From Pseudomonas sp. B6002 (GTDB lineage Bacteria; Pseudomonadota; Gammaproteobacteria; Pseudomonadales; Pseudomonadaceae): DNA of 64,000 nt. The stretch is from NCBI RefSeq assembly GCF_013385985.1, contig NZ_JACAOY010000004.1:523129-587128 (forward strand), given 5' to 3'. The stretch's first letter is position 1, and each line of letters opens with the position of its first letter. A model generated the notes under the pieces. It made no database searches. It was not told the DNA's origin and saw only the letters and a list, made by a program, of their open reading frames with translations. The translations under genes and the position numbers were made by a program. Of the stretch, positions 36,838 to 45,829 are shown piece after piece.

Positions 36838-38201
36838 AATTGCGCTATCGGGATGGGTTTGGGACTGCGGGTCTGGAGCCTCAACGCCAACACCGCTCCC
36901 GTCAGGGCAATCGCCGCACTCCACCACAACGCGTGCTCGATCCCACCGGCATTGGCCACCGACACCAGCACCGCCAGCCCCAGCGCGCCGCCGATCTGCT
37001 GACTGGTAGACGCCATCCCCGCCGCCACGCCCTGCTCTCCCGGGCGAATGCCCAAACCGGCTGCCACCCACATCGCCGTCCATGTCATGCCTTGGCCAAT
37101 GCTCAGGATAAAAATCCCTGGCAGCAGCGACCAGAACCCTACCCCCGTCGGCAACGCCCAGCACACCCAGGCGATGCCCACCGCGCCAGCCAGCTGCCCG
37201 CTCACCAGTGTGTTACGCAACCCCAGCGTTGCCAGCGAACGCTCCGCCAGCCAGATCCCGAACGTGCACACCAAGGTGGCTGGCAAGAACGCCAAGCCCG
37301 CCTGCAACACGCTGTAGCCATAGACCTGCTGGTAGTACAGCGCCAGGAAGTAGTACTGCACGCCAAAACTGCTCATGAACACCGCCGTCAGCACCATCGC
37401 CATGCGCAGTTCGCGATAGGCGAGCAAACGCAGCGGCATCAACGGGTCGTGCCCACGATGTTCGATCCAGGCGAACAGCCCCAGCAGCGCTACCGCCAAG
37501 GCCATGCAGCCCAGCGTCGACGGCGACGTCCAGCCCCACTCCGGGCCTTGCACCAGAGAGAACACCAACAAGGTGCCACCGAGCGTGACCGTCAGCGCGC
37601 CGCTGATATCGAAGTTGCGCCCAGGGGCGCGCTCGCCATCTGCCGGGATCCAATAACGCGCCGCCCATGCGCAACCACCCGCCAACGGCACGTTCACCAG
37701 AAACACCGCCTCCCAGCCCCACACCTGAGTGAGCACGCCACCCAACAACGCACCCAACGCCAAGCCGGCCGCCGATGCCGCGCTCCACACCGCGAACGCA
37801 CGGTTACGCACAGGCCCTTCGGCATAGTGCGTGTTGATCAACGCCAAGGTCGCCGGAAACAGCAACGCCCCGCCGACGCCCTGCACCGCCCGCGCCAGCA
37901 CCAGCAACATCGCGCTGCCGCCGAGCACCGCTGCCAGGGATGACAGCGCGTACAACGACTGCCCAACACGGTACAGCCGGCGCTTGCCCAGCAAGTCGGT
38001 AGCCCTGCCACCCAGCAGCAGAAACCCGCCAAACGCGACGGTGTAGGCACTCACCACCCACTGCAATTGTTGAGAAGAAAAGCCCAAGTGCGTGCCGATC
38101 TGCGGCAAGGCGACAAACACGATGGTGGCGTCGAGGGCGATGATCAGTTGCGCAGTGGCCAACAGCATCAGCATCCAGCCAGAGGGTTTAGAGGGCGACA
38201 T
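36834..38201 (-). CDS. MFS multidrug exporter, 14-helix EmrB/QacA type
   Basis: 455 residues from the ATG at 38201, chosen because AGGA precedes it; a start 16 codons upstream lacks one. Helix 1 contains the DHA2 motif ALDATIVFVALPQIG; motif A reads GRATDLLGKRR. Proton-driven export of drugs or dyes. The 3' end overlaps the flanking palindromic repeat by a few bases. The divergent LysR gene probably regulates it. Confidence 0.9.
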   Translation of the reverse strand: MSPSKPSGWMLMLLATAQLIIALDATIVFVALPQIGTHLGFSSQQLQWVVSAYTVAFGGFLLLGGRATDLLGKRRLYRVGQSLYALSSLAAVLGGSAMLLVLARAVQGVGGALLFPATLALINTHYAEGPVRNRAFAVWSAASAAGLALGALLGGVLTQVWGWEAVFLVNVPLAGGCAWAARYWIPADGERAPGRNFDISGALTVTLGGTLLVFSLVQGPEWGWTSPSTLGCMALAVALLGLFAWIEHRGHDPLMPLRLLAYRELRMAMVLTAVFMSSFGVQYYFLALYYQQVYGYSVLQAGLAFLPATLVCTFGIWLAERSLATLGLRNTLVSGQLAGAVGIAWVCWALPTGVGFWSLLPGIFILSIGQGMTWTAMWVAAGLGIRPGEQGVAAGMASTSQQIGGALGLAVLVSVANAGGIEHALWWSAAIALTGAVLALRLQTRSPKPIPIAQL

Positions 38202-38296
38202 CACAGCGTCCTGCCAGTTAATTAAGTGCGGCCAGTGTCTTTTATGCACCTCAGATGATAAATAGCGCTTTCACTCTTTCAGTAATGACTTAAATC

Positions 38297-39181
38297 ATGG
38301 ATCTGAATGCTGTTCGCCTATTAATCCGCGTGGCCGAAACCCGCAGCTTCACGCGCGCGGCGGGTGACCTGGGGTTGACCCAGTCGGGTTTGTCCCGCGC
38401 CATTTCACGCCTGGAAAGCGAGCTGGGCGTGCGCTTGCTGCAACGCAACACCCGCAGCGTCAGCCTCACCCCCGACGGGCAACTGCTCTACGAGCGAAGC
38501 GCACCGCTATTGGCAGAACTGGCGGAAGCCGAGAAGCTGTTGCTCGACCGGCGCAGCAACCCGTCCGGCCTGTTGAAGATCAGCACGCCATCGTTGTTCG
38601 GGCGCAAGGTGGTGATGCCGGTGATCGGCGAGTTGACCTTGCGTTACCCCGAACTGCGCATCGAAGCGGTGATGACCGACCGCCTGGTCGACATCGTTGA
38701 CGAAGGCTTCGACGCACTGTTGCGCACCGGCGAAATCCAGGACCAGCGCCTGATCGCCCGCACCCTGGCGCCGCTGCGTTGGATCACCGTCGCAGCCCCG
38801 TCCTACCTGGCGCGTTTTGGCACGCCGCACAGTGTTGGCGACCTGAAAGACCATCACTGCCTCACCGTGCGTAATTTACGCAGCGGGCGCATGGTGGACT
38901 GGCAGTTCATGCTGGAGAACAAGGTGCAGGACGTGAGCGTCGAAGGGCGTTTGATCTTTGATCTTGGTGACGCGCTGGTGGACGCTGCCGTAGGCGGTTT
39001 CGGTATCGCCCAAGTCATGGATTTCGCGGTGCGCGATGACCTGGACGCCGGCCGCCTGGTGCCCGTACTGGAAGACGTTGCCGGACGTAGCCGGGCCATA
39101 TCACTGGTTTATCCGCCGTCGCGGCAATACTCGCCGAAGCTGATGGCATTTGCCGACGCCCTCAGCCAGGCACGCTGGTAA
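38297..39181 (+). CDS. LysR-family transcriptional regulator
   Basis: 294 residues. N-terminal winged helix-turn-helix (about 1-60, RSFTRAAGDLGLTQSGLSRAISRLESELG) and a periplasmic-binding-like effector domain. Belongs to the CrgA/YafC-like subgroup with MDLNAVRLLIRVAETRSF at the start. Divergent from the MFS exporter with 95 bases between them, so it likely controls that gene. Confidence 0.92.
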   Translation: MDLNAVRLLIRVAETRSFTRAAGDLGLTQSGLSRAISRLESELGVRLLQRNTRSVSLTPDGQLLYERSAPLLAELAEAEKLLLDRRSNPSGLLKISTPSLFGRKVVMPVIGELTLRYPELRIEAVMTDRLVDIVDEGFDALLRTGEIQDQRLIARTLAPLRWITVAAPSYLARFGTPHSVGDLKDHHCLTVRNLRSGRMVDWQFMLENKVQDVSVEGRLIFDLGDALVDAAVGGFGIAQVMDFAVRDDLDAGRLVPVLEDVAGRSRAISLVYPPSRQYSPKLMAFADALSQARW

Positions 39182-39185
39182 CCCT

Positions 39186-39270
39186 GTAGGAGCCGGCTTG
39201 CCGGCGATGACGTCACTGGAGGGCACCTGATACACCGAGGTACCTGCATCGCCGGCAAGCCGGCTCCTAC
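39186..39270. repeat. REPIN-type palindromic repeat
   Basis: GTAGGAGCCGGCTTGCCGGC and its inverted copy around a 41-base spacer containing TGATACACCGAGG, a spacer shared with the two copies at 45.6-45.8 kb. Confidence 0.92.
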
Positions 39271-39279
39271 AAAATGGGG

Positions 39280-39858
39280 TTAGGCTAGGGTTTTGCCGGT
39301 GATGGGCTCACCGATGCTCAGGAAATTTCCGCCTGCGATGTGGTGCAAGGTGCGTAACGGGTCCTGCCCTTCGAAATGCCAATGCCCCTCGCTGAACACG
39401 CGCTCGTCGGCATAGGCCGCGACCACTTCGCCCAGGAACAAGTCATAGGTCTGCTGGTTGTGGGGTTCAGGCAGCAGGCGGCATTCCAGCCAGGCCACGC
39501 AGCCTTCCAACAATGGGGCTTCAATGTGTTCCCCCTGGAAGGTCTGCAAGCCGTAGGCGGCGAACTTGTCGAGCTCGGCCCCGTTGGTATTGCCGACCGT
39601 CTGCACCAGGTCGGCCTGGGCCACGCACGGCACTTGCAGCACAAAGGTGCCGGCGCCTTCGAGCAATTGGCGGGTCCAGGTGGACTTGTCCAGCACCACC
39701 GCGACTTTGGGCGGCTCGAAATCCAGCGGCATGGCCCAGGCGGCGGCCATGATATTGCGCCGGCCCTCGTGCGCAGCGCTCACCAGCACGGTCGGCCCGT
39801 GGTTGAGCAAGCGGTAGGCCTTGGACAGCGGAACGGGGCGACGGTGGGTAGGGCTCAT
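39280..39858 (-). CDS. Flavin reductase-like FMN-binding protein
   Basis: 192 residues from the ATG at 39858; a TTG six codons upstream has no ribosome binding site. Flavin reductase-like split-barrel fold: GPTVLVSAAHEGRRNIMAAAW and PPKVAVVLDKSTWTRQL bind FMN. Role unknown; such proteins reduce flavins or serve as NADPH-dependent oxidoreductases. No operon partner. Confidence 0.87.
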   Translation of the reverse strand: MSPTHRRPVPLSKAYRLLNHGPTVLVSAAHEGRRNIMAAAWAMPLDFEPPKVAVVLDKSTWTRQLLEGAGTFVLQVPCVAQADLVQTVGNTNGAELDKFAAYGLQTFQGEHIEAPLLEGCVAWLECRLLPEPHNQQTYDLFLGEVVAAYADERVFSEGHWHFEGQDPLRTLHHIAGGNFLSIGEPITGKTLA

Positions 39859-39911
39859 GGACGGTCGGCTCTTCAAGCAGGAAAGAAACCTACGATACCT
39901 GAGCCCTACGC

Positions 39912-41228
39912 TCAGCTCGACAGCTGATTGGCGAATTGCCCCACGGCGCTGACCACCTTTTGCGCACCGTCCTGGATCTCCACGATCACCGTGCCCGCTT
40001 CGGCCGCCAGGGCCAGACCCTGCTCGGCTTGCAAGCGGCCATCGGTCATCAGGGCCACGGCATCGCGGGCCATGTCCTGGTTCTGGCGCACCACACCGAC
40101 AATCTCCTCGGTGGCTTTGCTGGTGCGCGAGGCCAACTGGCGAACCTCATCGGCCACCACCGCAAAACCGCGCCCCTGTTCACCGGCGCGGGCCGCTTCG
40201 ATGGCCGCGTTGAGCGCCAGCAGGTTGGTCTGCTCGGCGATGCCGCTGATGGTCTTGACGATGGTGCCGATCACCTGGGATTGGTCGTTGAGCGCCTCGA
40301 TCCCTTCGCCCGCCTGTTGCATATGCTTGGCCAGGTCACGCATCACATCCACCGCCTGGGTCACCACGGTGGTGCCGCGCTGGGCGCTGTTGTCGGTTTG
40401 CAACGAGGTGCTGTAGGCGATATTGGCGGCCTCGGCAACCGCTTGTTCCCGGTTGACCTGGTCGGTGATCACCGTGGCGAACTTGACCACTTTGTACAAC
40501 CGATCAGTCGCATCCATCACCGGGTTGTAGGTGGCTTCCAACCATACCGTGTGGCCACGGCTGTCGACACGCTTGAAACGCGCCGCCACGAACTCACCGG
40601 CGTTCAGGCGTTTCCAGAAGTTCTGGTACTCAACGCTGTTGGACTCTTCCGGATCGCAGAACATGCGGTGATGTTTGCCCTGGATCTGCGCCAGGCTGTA
40701 ACCCATTCCGCCCAGGAAGCGATCATTGGCAGTCAGCACGTGACCACCCAGGTCGAACTCGATGACGGCGGTAGAGCGCACCAGCGCGGTGATCAGGTTT
40801 TCATGCTCGCGCGACGCCTCGATGGTGCGGGTCAGGTCGCTGGAGTAGATCGAGAAGTGCTTGATGCGCCCATCCGAGCTGCGCACCGGCTGTACGATCG
40901 AGCGTAACCAGGCTTCCTGGCCGTTGCCACGCATCAGGCGCACGGTGCCGGCGAAGTGTTCACCGCGCACCAGGGCATTCTTGAAGCGCTTCTGGAATTC
41001 GTCCTGGCGCACGTGCGCCGGCACGAGGTCTTCGATGGGGCGCCCCACAATGCTGCCGGACGGGTAAGCCAGCTCCTGCAGGAAATTGGCATTGGCCCAC
41101 TCAACACGGCCATCGGCATCCAGCGTCAGGCACAGCATTTCGCTTTCCAGGCTCTCCTTGACCTGTTGCAAGCTGGACAACTCTTCGCGAAGAGCCGACA
41201 GCTCCTGCTTCAAACGGGTGTTGAACAT
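39912..41228 (-). CDS. Soluble PAS-PAS methyl-accepting chemotaxis protein (BdlA/Aer-like)
   Basis: 438 residues with no membrane helix. A short coiled coil (5-30) is followed by two PAS domains (about 30-135 and 150-255, the second with the [13 protein letters not shown] and [20 protein letters not shown] motifs) and a chemoreceptor signalling domain with the hairpin tip [32 protein letters not shown] split across residues ~325-360. This layout matches BdlA, which controls biofilm dispersal in P. aeruginosa. Likely senses oxygen or redox through PAS-bound haem or flavin. Confidence 0.88.
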   Translation of the reverse strand: MFNTRLKQELSALREELSSLQQVKESLESEMLCLTLDADGRVEWANANFLQELAYPSGSIVGRPIEDLVPAHVRQDEFQKRFKNALVRGEHFAGTVRLMRGNGQEAWLRSIVQPVRSSDGRIKHFSIYSSDLTRTIEASREHENLITALVRSTAVIEFDLGGHVLTANDRFLGGMGYSLAQIQGKHHRMFCDPEESNSVEYQNFWKRLNAGEFVAARFKRVDSRGHTVWLEATYNPVMDATDRLYKVVKFATVITDQVNREQAVAEAANIAYSTSLQTDNSAQRGTTVVTQAVDVMRDLAKHMQQAGEGIEALNDQSQVIGTIVKTISGIAEQTNLLALNAAIEAARAGEQGRGFAVVADEVRQLASRTSKATEEIVGVVRQNQDMARDAVALMTDGRLQAEQGLALAAEAGTVIVEIQDGAQKVVSAVGQFANQLSS

Positions 41229-41333
41229 GGGGCACCGATGGGTCTAATAGGGAGAAGGATCTGACCTGCATCGGCGCTGCCGGCGTTTTCTGAAGCGCTT
41301 TTTTTGCTGTATTCCACTGATTTTTTGGATCCA

Positions 41334-41666
41334 TTAACCGCCGTTGTTTCGGCATACCCCCATCACTTGATATTCAAGGGTATTGAGCTTGCCGCTGGAG
41401 TCTTCGTAGGTCATGCGCGACGGCACTGGATTGCACGAACGGATCGGCGGCGTGACGTTGACCACCTTGGCAATGTCCAGTTTCATGCCGTAGCGATACG
41501 CCTGCACCTCGGGCGCAGGCTTGCCGACCCGGTTGGCATAGTCGGCCATCGCTTTTTCATTGCGCTCCATCATAAACGCAAAGGTGCGGTCCCCACCGCC
41601 CTCGGCCATTGCGCCAAATGACAACACTGCAGCCAGTACACCCAGGCCAAGTTTATAAAAGTTCAT
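41334..41666 (-). CDS. DUF2790 exported protein
   Basis: 110 residues with signal peptide (FGAMA cleavage near 22). Mature part has the family pattern YRYGMKLDIAKVV and then YEDSSGKLNTLEYQVMG-CRNN. DUF2790 proteins are small periplasmic Pseudomonas proteins of unknown function, often induced by metals. Divergent from the OprD-like porin; both start regions flank the inverted repeat at 41733-41783. Confidence 0.88.
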   Translation of the reverse strand: MNFYKLGLGVLAAVLSFGAMAEGGGDRTFAFMMERNEKAMADYANRVGKPAPEVQAYRYGMKLDIAKVVNVTPPIRSCNPVPSRMTYEDSSGKLNTLEYQVMGVCRNNGG

Positions 41667-41732
41667 TGCTGGTTCCTCGTCTGAAAGTTCAGTGCCGAGC
41701 GTAACCAGCGAACCCTGACGCGATGTTCACCA

Positions 41733-41783
41733 GAACATTACTTATTTGTTAGATGGACGTTAGTTTCCAGAATTGTAATGTTC
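41733..41783. promoter_or_regulatory. Inverted repeat GAACATTAC / GTAATGTTC between divergent genes
   Basis: GAACATTAC (41733-41741) and its exact reverse complement GTAATGTTC (41775-41783) lie 33 bases apart between the DUF2790 and porin genes. A related CAAAACTGTAATATT occurs at 43265-43279 before the response regulator gene. Fits the spaced sites of a CopR/CzcR-type regulator, but the regulator is inferred. Confidence 0.5.
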
Positions 41784-41891
41784 GCGCCACTTCGCCGTTA
41801 TCTGCAGTTTGCAACTATCAGCCCGGGCCAGATCAATAAAAACGCCCACCTCAATAAGAAGCTGAACACTGCCACTACCGAGGAGCGAAAC

Positions 41892-43211
41892 ATGAGCACT
41901 GTGTATTACACCCTTCCCTTTTCATTGATTGCCGCACTGCCCCTGGCCGCCGTGGCTGTGGAAGGCAAGCCAGAAGGCTTTATCGAAGGCAGCAGCCTGA
42001 ATGTGCTGGCGCGCAATTTTTACTTCAACCGCGATGACCGCAAGGGCCAGTCCAGCCCTACCGGCAATGGCTATTCCGAAGCCTGGGCGCAGGGGTTGAT
42101 CGGCAAGTTCGAGTCCGGTTTTACCCAAGGCACCGTGGGGTTTGGCCTGGACGCATTTGCCATGTACGGCCTCAAACTCGATTCGGGTACCGGCCGCAGC
42201 GGCGGCAAGGGCTCGTTCGGCGTGTTACCGGTGGACAGCGAAGACCATCCGGAAACCGGCTACAGCAAGGTCGGCGGCGCCGCGAAACTGCGCGTGCTCG
42301 ACACCGTGATCAAGGCTGGCGACGTGTTCCCAGTTACGCCGGTGGTGGCCTACGGCGACTCGCGCCTATTGCCCGAAAGCTTTCGTGGCGTGACCGCGCA
42401 AAACACCAGCATCGAAGGCTTGAGCCTGCAAGGCGGGCGTTTGAGCGGCATGAGCCAGCCCAATGAAAGTGGCATGAACAACGGCTTTGCAACGTTCTAC
42501 GCAGGCAAGGTCGACTCGCCCTGGATCGGCTATTTCGGCGGCGATTACACGGTGAACAAGCACCTCAGCCTGAGCCTTTACAGCAGCCGTCTCAAGGACG
42601 CCTGGGATCAGTACTACCTGGGCAGCGCCGCCAACTACCCCCTGAACGAAGACATCTCGCTGTTCGGCGACATCAACTATTACAAGGCCGTGGATGAGGG
42701 CAAGAAGCGGCTGGGCGAGTTCGACAACAGCATCTGGAGCGCCAGGGTCGGGGTGAAGGTCGGTGCCCACAGCGTGGCCGTGTCGCACCAGCGCAACAAC
42801 GGCGATGACGACTTCGATTACCTGCGCCAGTCCGACTCGATCTTCCTCAACAACTCGATCCAGTACAGCGACTTCAACTCGCCCAAGGAACGTTCGTGGA
42901 TGGTGCGCTATGACCTGGACATGCAGGCATTCGGCATTCCCGGCCTGTCGTTCATGACCCGCTACGGCAAGGGCACCGGCGCCGACTACAGCAACGCCAA
43001 CGCCGTGTACATGCGCCGCGACGGGGCGGGCAACCCGTTGACCGATCAACGTCGTTGGGAACGTGATATCGAAGCCAGGTACGTGGTGCAAAGTGGCAAC
43101 TTGAAAGACTTGTCGCTGCGTTTGCGCCAGGCCACGGTGCGTTCCAGTGCATTCGAGTCAGACCTGGAAGAAGTGCGCGTGATTGCCGAATACCCCATGA
43201 CTATTCTCTGA
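41892..43211 (+). CDS. OprD-family outer-membrane porin
   Basis: 439 residues from the ATG at 41892, preceded by GAGGAGCG. Signal peptide cleaved near VAVEG. The mature N-terminus FIEGSSLNVLARNFYFNRDD is a hallmark of OprD porins, which take up basic amino acids, carboxylates or other small solutes. 18-strand barrel expected. Substrate unknown. In P. aeruginosa, metal-response regulators CzcR and CopR repress oprD, and here the gene stands next to such a system. Confidence 0.93.
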   Translation: MSTVYYTLPFSLIAALPLAAVAVEGKPEGFIEGSSLNVLARNFYFNRDDRKGQSSPTGNGYSEAWAQGLIGKFESGFTQGTVGFGLDAFAMYGLKLDSGTGRSGGKGSFGVLPVDSEDHPETGYSKVGGAAKLRVLDTVIKAGDVFPVTPVVAYGDSRLLPESFRGVTAQNTSIEGLSLQGGRLSGMSQPNESGMNNGFATFYAGKVDSPWIGYFGGDYTVNKHLSLSLYSSRLKDAWDQYYLGSAANYPLNEDISLFGDINYYKAVDEGKKRLGEFDNSIWSARVGVKVGAHSVAVSHQRNNGDDDFDYLRQSDSIFLNNSIQYSDFNSPKERSWMVRYDLDMQAFGIPGLSFMTRYGKGTGADYSNANAVYMRRDGAGNPLTDQRRWERDIEARYVVQSGNLKDLSLRLRQATVRSSAFESDLEEVRVIAEYPMTIL

Positions 43212-43551
43212 GTCATTACATTCGTTCGCGCTTGACTAACATCTGTTCACAAATAGCCAGTTATCAAAACTGTAATATTGGCCTCACCTTCTCGTTAAGT
43301 TGAACTTCGTAGACTGGCGTCAAGTTGCAACACCGAGCACATTCATCTCTGAAGCTTTTGTGTAGCTCCTTTGGAAAGAGATGGATTTTTAACGCCCCAC
43401 TGGGGCGTTTTTTTTGGCTGTTCACTTTAGTTGCGACCGATGGTCGCAGTTGACCCTGAAGTGACTTCACGGTTCAGAGTCTGCGGCTCCCCGGCAACAC
43501 CCTCCATAAGGAAATGGATCCCCCTTCTCATTGCGAAAAAGGTCAACCCCC
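43212..43551. other. Intergenic region with orphan terminator
   Basis: 340 bases without a gene. It holds a CAAAACTGTAATATT element (43265-43279) and a terminator hairpin at 43391. About 180 bases separate the porin stop from that terminator, enough for a long 3' UTR or a separate small RNA. The promoter of the response regulator should lie after 43420. Confidence 0.45.
43391..43416 (+). terminator. Rho-independent terminator
   Basis: AACGCCCC (43391-43398) pairs with GGGGCGTT (43402-43409) around ACT, then a run of T. Confidence 0.9.
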
Positions 43552-44226
43552 ATGCGTATCCTTGTGGTTGAGGACGAGCAAAAAACCGCTGCCTACCTGC
43601 AGCAGGGTCTCAGTGAAAGCGGCTACGTGGTCGACTGCGCCGCCAACGGTATCGACGGCCTGCACCTGGCCGGACAGCACGCTTACGAACTGGTGATTCT
43701 CGACGTCAACCTGCCCGGCAAGGATGGCTGGCACGTGCTGGAACAATTGCGCCGCAACGGCACCCAGCGCGTGATGATGCTCACCGCCCGTGGCCGCCTG
43801 GACGACAAGATCAAAGGCCTGGACATGGGCGCCGACGATTACCTGGTCAAGCCCTTCGAATTTCCCGAGTTGCTCGCGCGGGTGCGCACGCTGCTACGGC
43901 GCAGCGAACACATCCCGCAGCCGGAAGTGTTTTGCGTGTCGGACCTGGAACTGGACCCGCGCCGCCACCGCGCCTATCGCGGCACCCGGCGCATCGACCT
44001 GACCACCAAGGAGTTCGCCCTGCTCCAGGTGTTGATGCGCCAGGCCGGAGAAGTGCTGACCCGCACACAGATCATCTCGCTGGTGTGGGACATGAATTTC
44101 GACTGCGACACCAACGTGGTCGAAGTCTCCATCAGCCGCCTACGGGCCAAGGTGGACGACCAGAGCGAGGTCAAGCTGATCCACACCATCCGCGGCGTGG
44201 GTTACGTGCTGGAGGCGCGACCATGA
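43552..44226 (+). CDS. czcR: Heavy-metal response regulator (CzcR/CopR type)
   Basis: 224 residues from the ATG at 43552. OmpR/PhoB family: receiver domain with phospho-acceptor Asp51 (VILDVNLPG) and the lysine in DDYLVKPFEF, then a winged helix ending HTIRGVGYVLEAR. Close to the CzcR/CopR/IrlR group controlling metal efflux. ATGA overlap with the kinase gene. Named czcR because czcCBA and czcD are adjacent; CopR remains possible. Confidence 0.85.
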   Translation: MRILVVEDEQKTAAYLQQGLSESGYVVDCAANGIDGLHLAGQHAYELVILDVNLPGKDGWHVLEQLRRNGTQRVMMLTARGRLDDKIKGLDMGADDYLVKPFEFPELLARVRTLLRRSEHIPQPEVFCVSDLELDPRRHRAYRGTRRIDLTTKEFALLQVLMRQAGEVLTRTQIISLVWDMNFDCDTNVVEVSISRLRAKVDDQSEVKLIHTIRGVGYVLEARP

Positions 44227-45605
44227 GGACCGGCAGCCTGTCGATGCGCCTGGGGCTGACCGTCAGCGTGATGGGCGCAGGCCTGGTGTTGCTGTTGGCG
44301 ACCCTGGCTTACCTGGCCCTCACCTTCGAGCTGGAAAAACTCGCGCGCAAGGGCCTGGAGAGCAAGATGGAGCAGATCCAGCACAGCCTCTCCCAGGGCC
44401 TGGACACCCGCGCCATCCGCGCCCGCCCCCATTCGCTGATGGACCTGGTGATGGGCCATGACAATTTTTACCTGACCATCGTCGGCACCGCGCCGGATAA
44501 CAGCGTGCTGCTAAGCATCGGGGCCAAGCCCCAGGAGCCGTTGCTGACGGACTATGCGCACCGCGAAACCCTCGGCTATCTCAACTGGGAAGACAGTTAC
44601 GGCAACCAGGTGCTCAGCGCCTCCAGCCTGATGCGCCTGGCCAGCGGTGAACGGGTGCGCGTGGTGCTGTCCCTGGACCGCATGGACGACCAGGCGTTGC
44701 TCAGTGCCTACCTGCGCGCCACGGTGATCGCCCTGCCGATGCTGCTAATCCTGATCGGCATGGGCGCCTGGTGGCTGGTACAACGGGGATTGGCGCCGTT
44801 GAAGCAATTCAGCCAGATCGCGGCCAAGGTCACCACCCAGGACCTGACCCATCGCCTGTCCGTCGACAACCTGCCGCAGGAGCTGGGTGAGTTGGCGCAA
44901 GGCTTCAACGTGATGCTCAAGCGCCTCGACGCCGGAGTGCAGCAACTCTCGCAATTCTCCGATGACCTCGCCCACGAATTGCGCGCGCCGCTGACCAACC
45001 TGATGGGCAAGGCCCAGGTGACCCTCTCACGCCAGCGGCCACCGGACGAATACAAAGCGGTGCTCGAATCCAACACCGAAGAGCTGGAGCGCTTGGCGCG
45101 CATCGTCTCCGACATGCTGTTCCTGGCCCAGGTGAGCCACCCCGCCGCGCGGGCTTCGTTCGCCACCGTGTCACTGGCCGACGAAGCCCACCGGGTGATG
45201 GAGTTGTTCGCCCTGAGCGCCGAGGACAAGCAGCTGACCCTGACCTTGAGCGGTGACGCCCAGGTGCAAGGCGACCGCCTGATGATCCAGCGCGCCCTTT
45301 CCAACCTGTTGTCCAATGCTATCCGCCACACTCCGCAAGGCTCGAACATTTCCTTGTTGGTGGAAGCCTATGGCAACCACGCGTCGGTGTCAGTGAGCAA
45401 CCCGGGCCCGGGGATCGAAGCGCAACATTTGCCTCACCTGTTCGAGCGCTTCTACCGTGTCGACAGCAGCCGCGCCCGCACCGAAGGCGGTACCGGTCTG
45501 GGACTGGCCATCGTGCGTTCGATCATGAGCCTGCATCAGGGCCAGGCTGACGTGCGCAGCCTGCCCGGTGGCTTCACTTTGTTTCGGCTGGTCTTCCCCC
45601 TATAA
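44223..45605 (+). CDS. czcS: Heavy-metal sensor histidine kinase (CzcS/CopS type)
   Basis: 460 residues. Two membrane helices (about 12-34 and 164-186) bracket a periplasmic sensor domain; a HAMP domain follows, then the H-box DDLAHELRAPLTN with His251 and ATP-binding motifs NAIRHTP and GTGLGLAIV. Class I kinase of the heavy-metal family. Partner of the preceding regulator. Converges on czcA. Confidence 0.88.
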   Translation: MRTGSLSMRLGLTVSVMGAGLVLLLATLAYLALTFELEKLARKGLESKMEQIQHSLSQGLDTRAIRARPHSLMDLVMGHDNFYLTIVGTAPDNSVLLSIGAKPQEPLLTDYAHRETLGYLNWEDSYGNQVLSASSLMRLASGERVRVVLSLDRMDDQALLSAYLRATVIALPMLLILIGMGAWWLVQRGLAPLKQFSQIAAKVTTQDLTHRLSVDNLPQELGELAQGFNVMLKRLDAGVQQLSQFSDDLAHELRAPLTNLMGKAQVTLSRQRPPDEYKAVLESNTEELERLARIVSDMLFLAQVSHPAARASFATVSLADEAHRVMELFALSAEDKQLTLTLSGDAQVQGDRLMIQRALSNLLSNAIRHTPQGSNISLLVEAYGNHASVSVSNPGPGIEAQHLPHLFERFYRVDSSRARTEGGTGLGLAIVRSIMSLHQGQADVRSLPGGFTLFRLVFPL

Positions 45606-45621
45606 ATCAGACGCGCATCCT

Positions 45622-45706
45622 GTAGGAGCTGGCTTGCCAGCGATAGCATCACTGCGCTGCCACTGATACACCGAGGCGCCTGCATCGCCGGCAAGCCGGC
45701 TCCTAC
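45622..45706. repeat. REPIN-type palindromic repeat (tandem copy 1)
   Basis: 85 bases, GTAGGAGCTGGCTTGCCAGC to GCTCCTAC, spacer with GATAGCATCACTGCGCTGCC. Between the convergent czcS and czcA genes. Confidence 0.92.
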
Positions 45707-45727
45707 ACAAGAACAACGCAATTCCCT

Positions 45728-45812
45728 GTGGGAGCTGGCTTGCCTGCGATGGCATCACTGCGCTGCCACTGATACACCGAGGCGCCTGCATCGCCGGCAA
45801 GCCAGCTCCTAC
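45728..45812. repeat. REPIN-type palindromic repeat (tandem copy 2)
   Basis: 85 bases, nearly identical to the preceding copy including the spacer, 21 bases away. Indicates recent duplication. Confidence 0.92.
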
Positions 45813-45829
45813 ATGTTGTCTGTGGTGTT

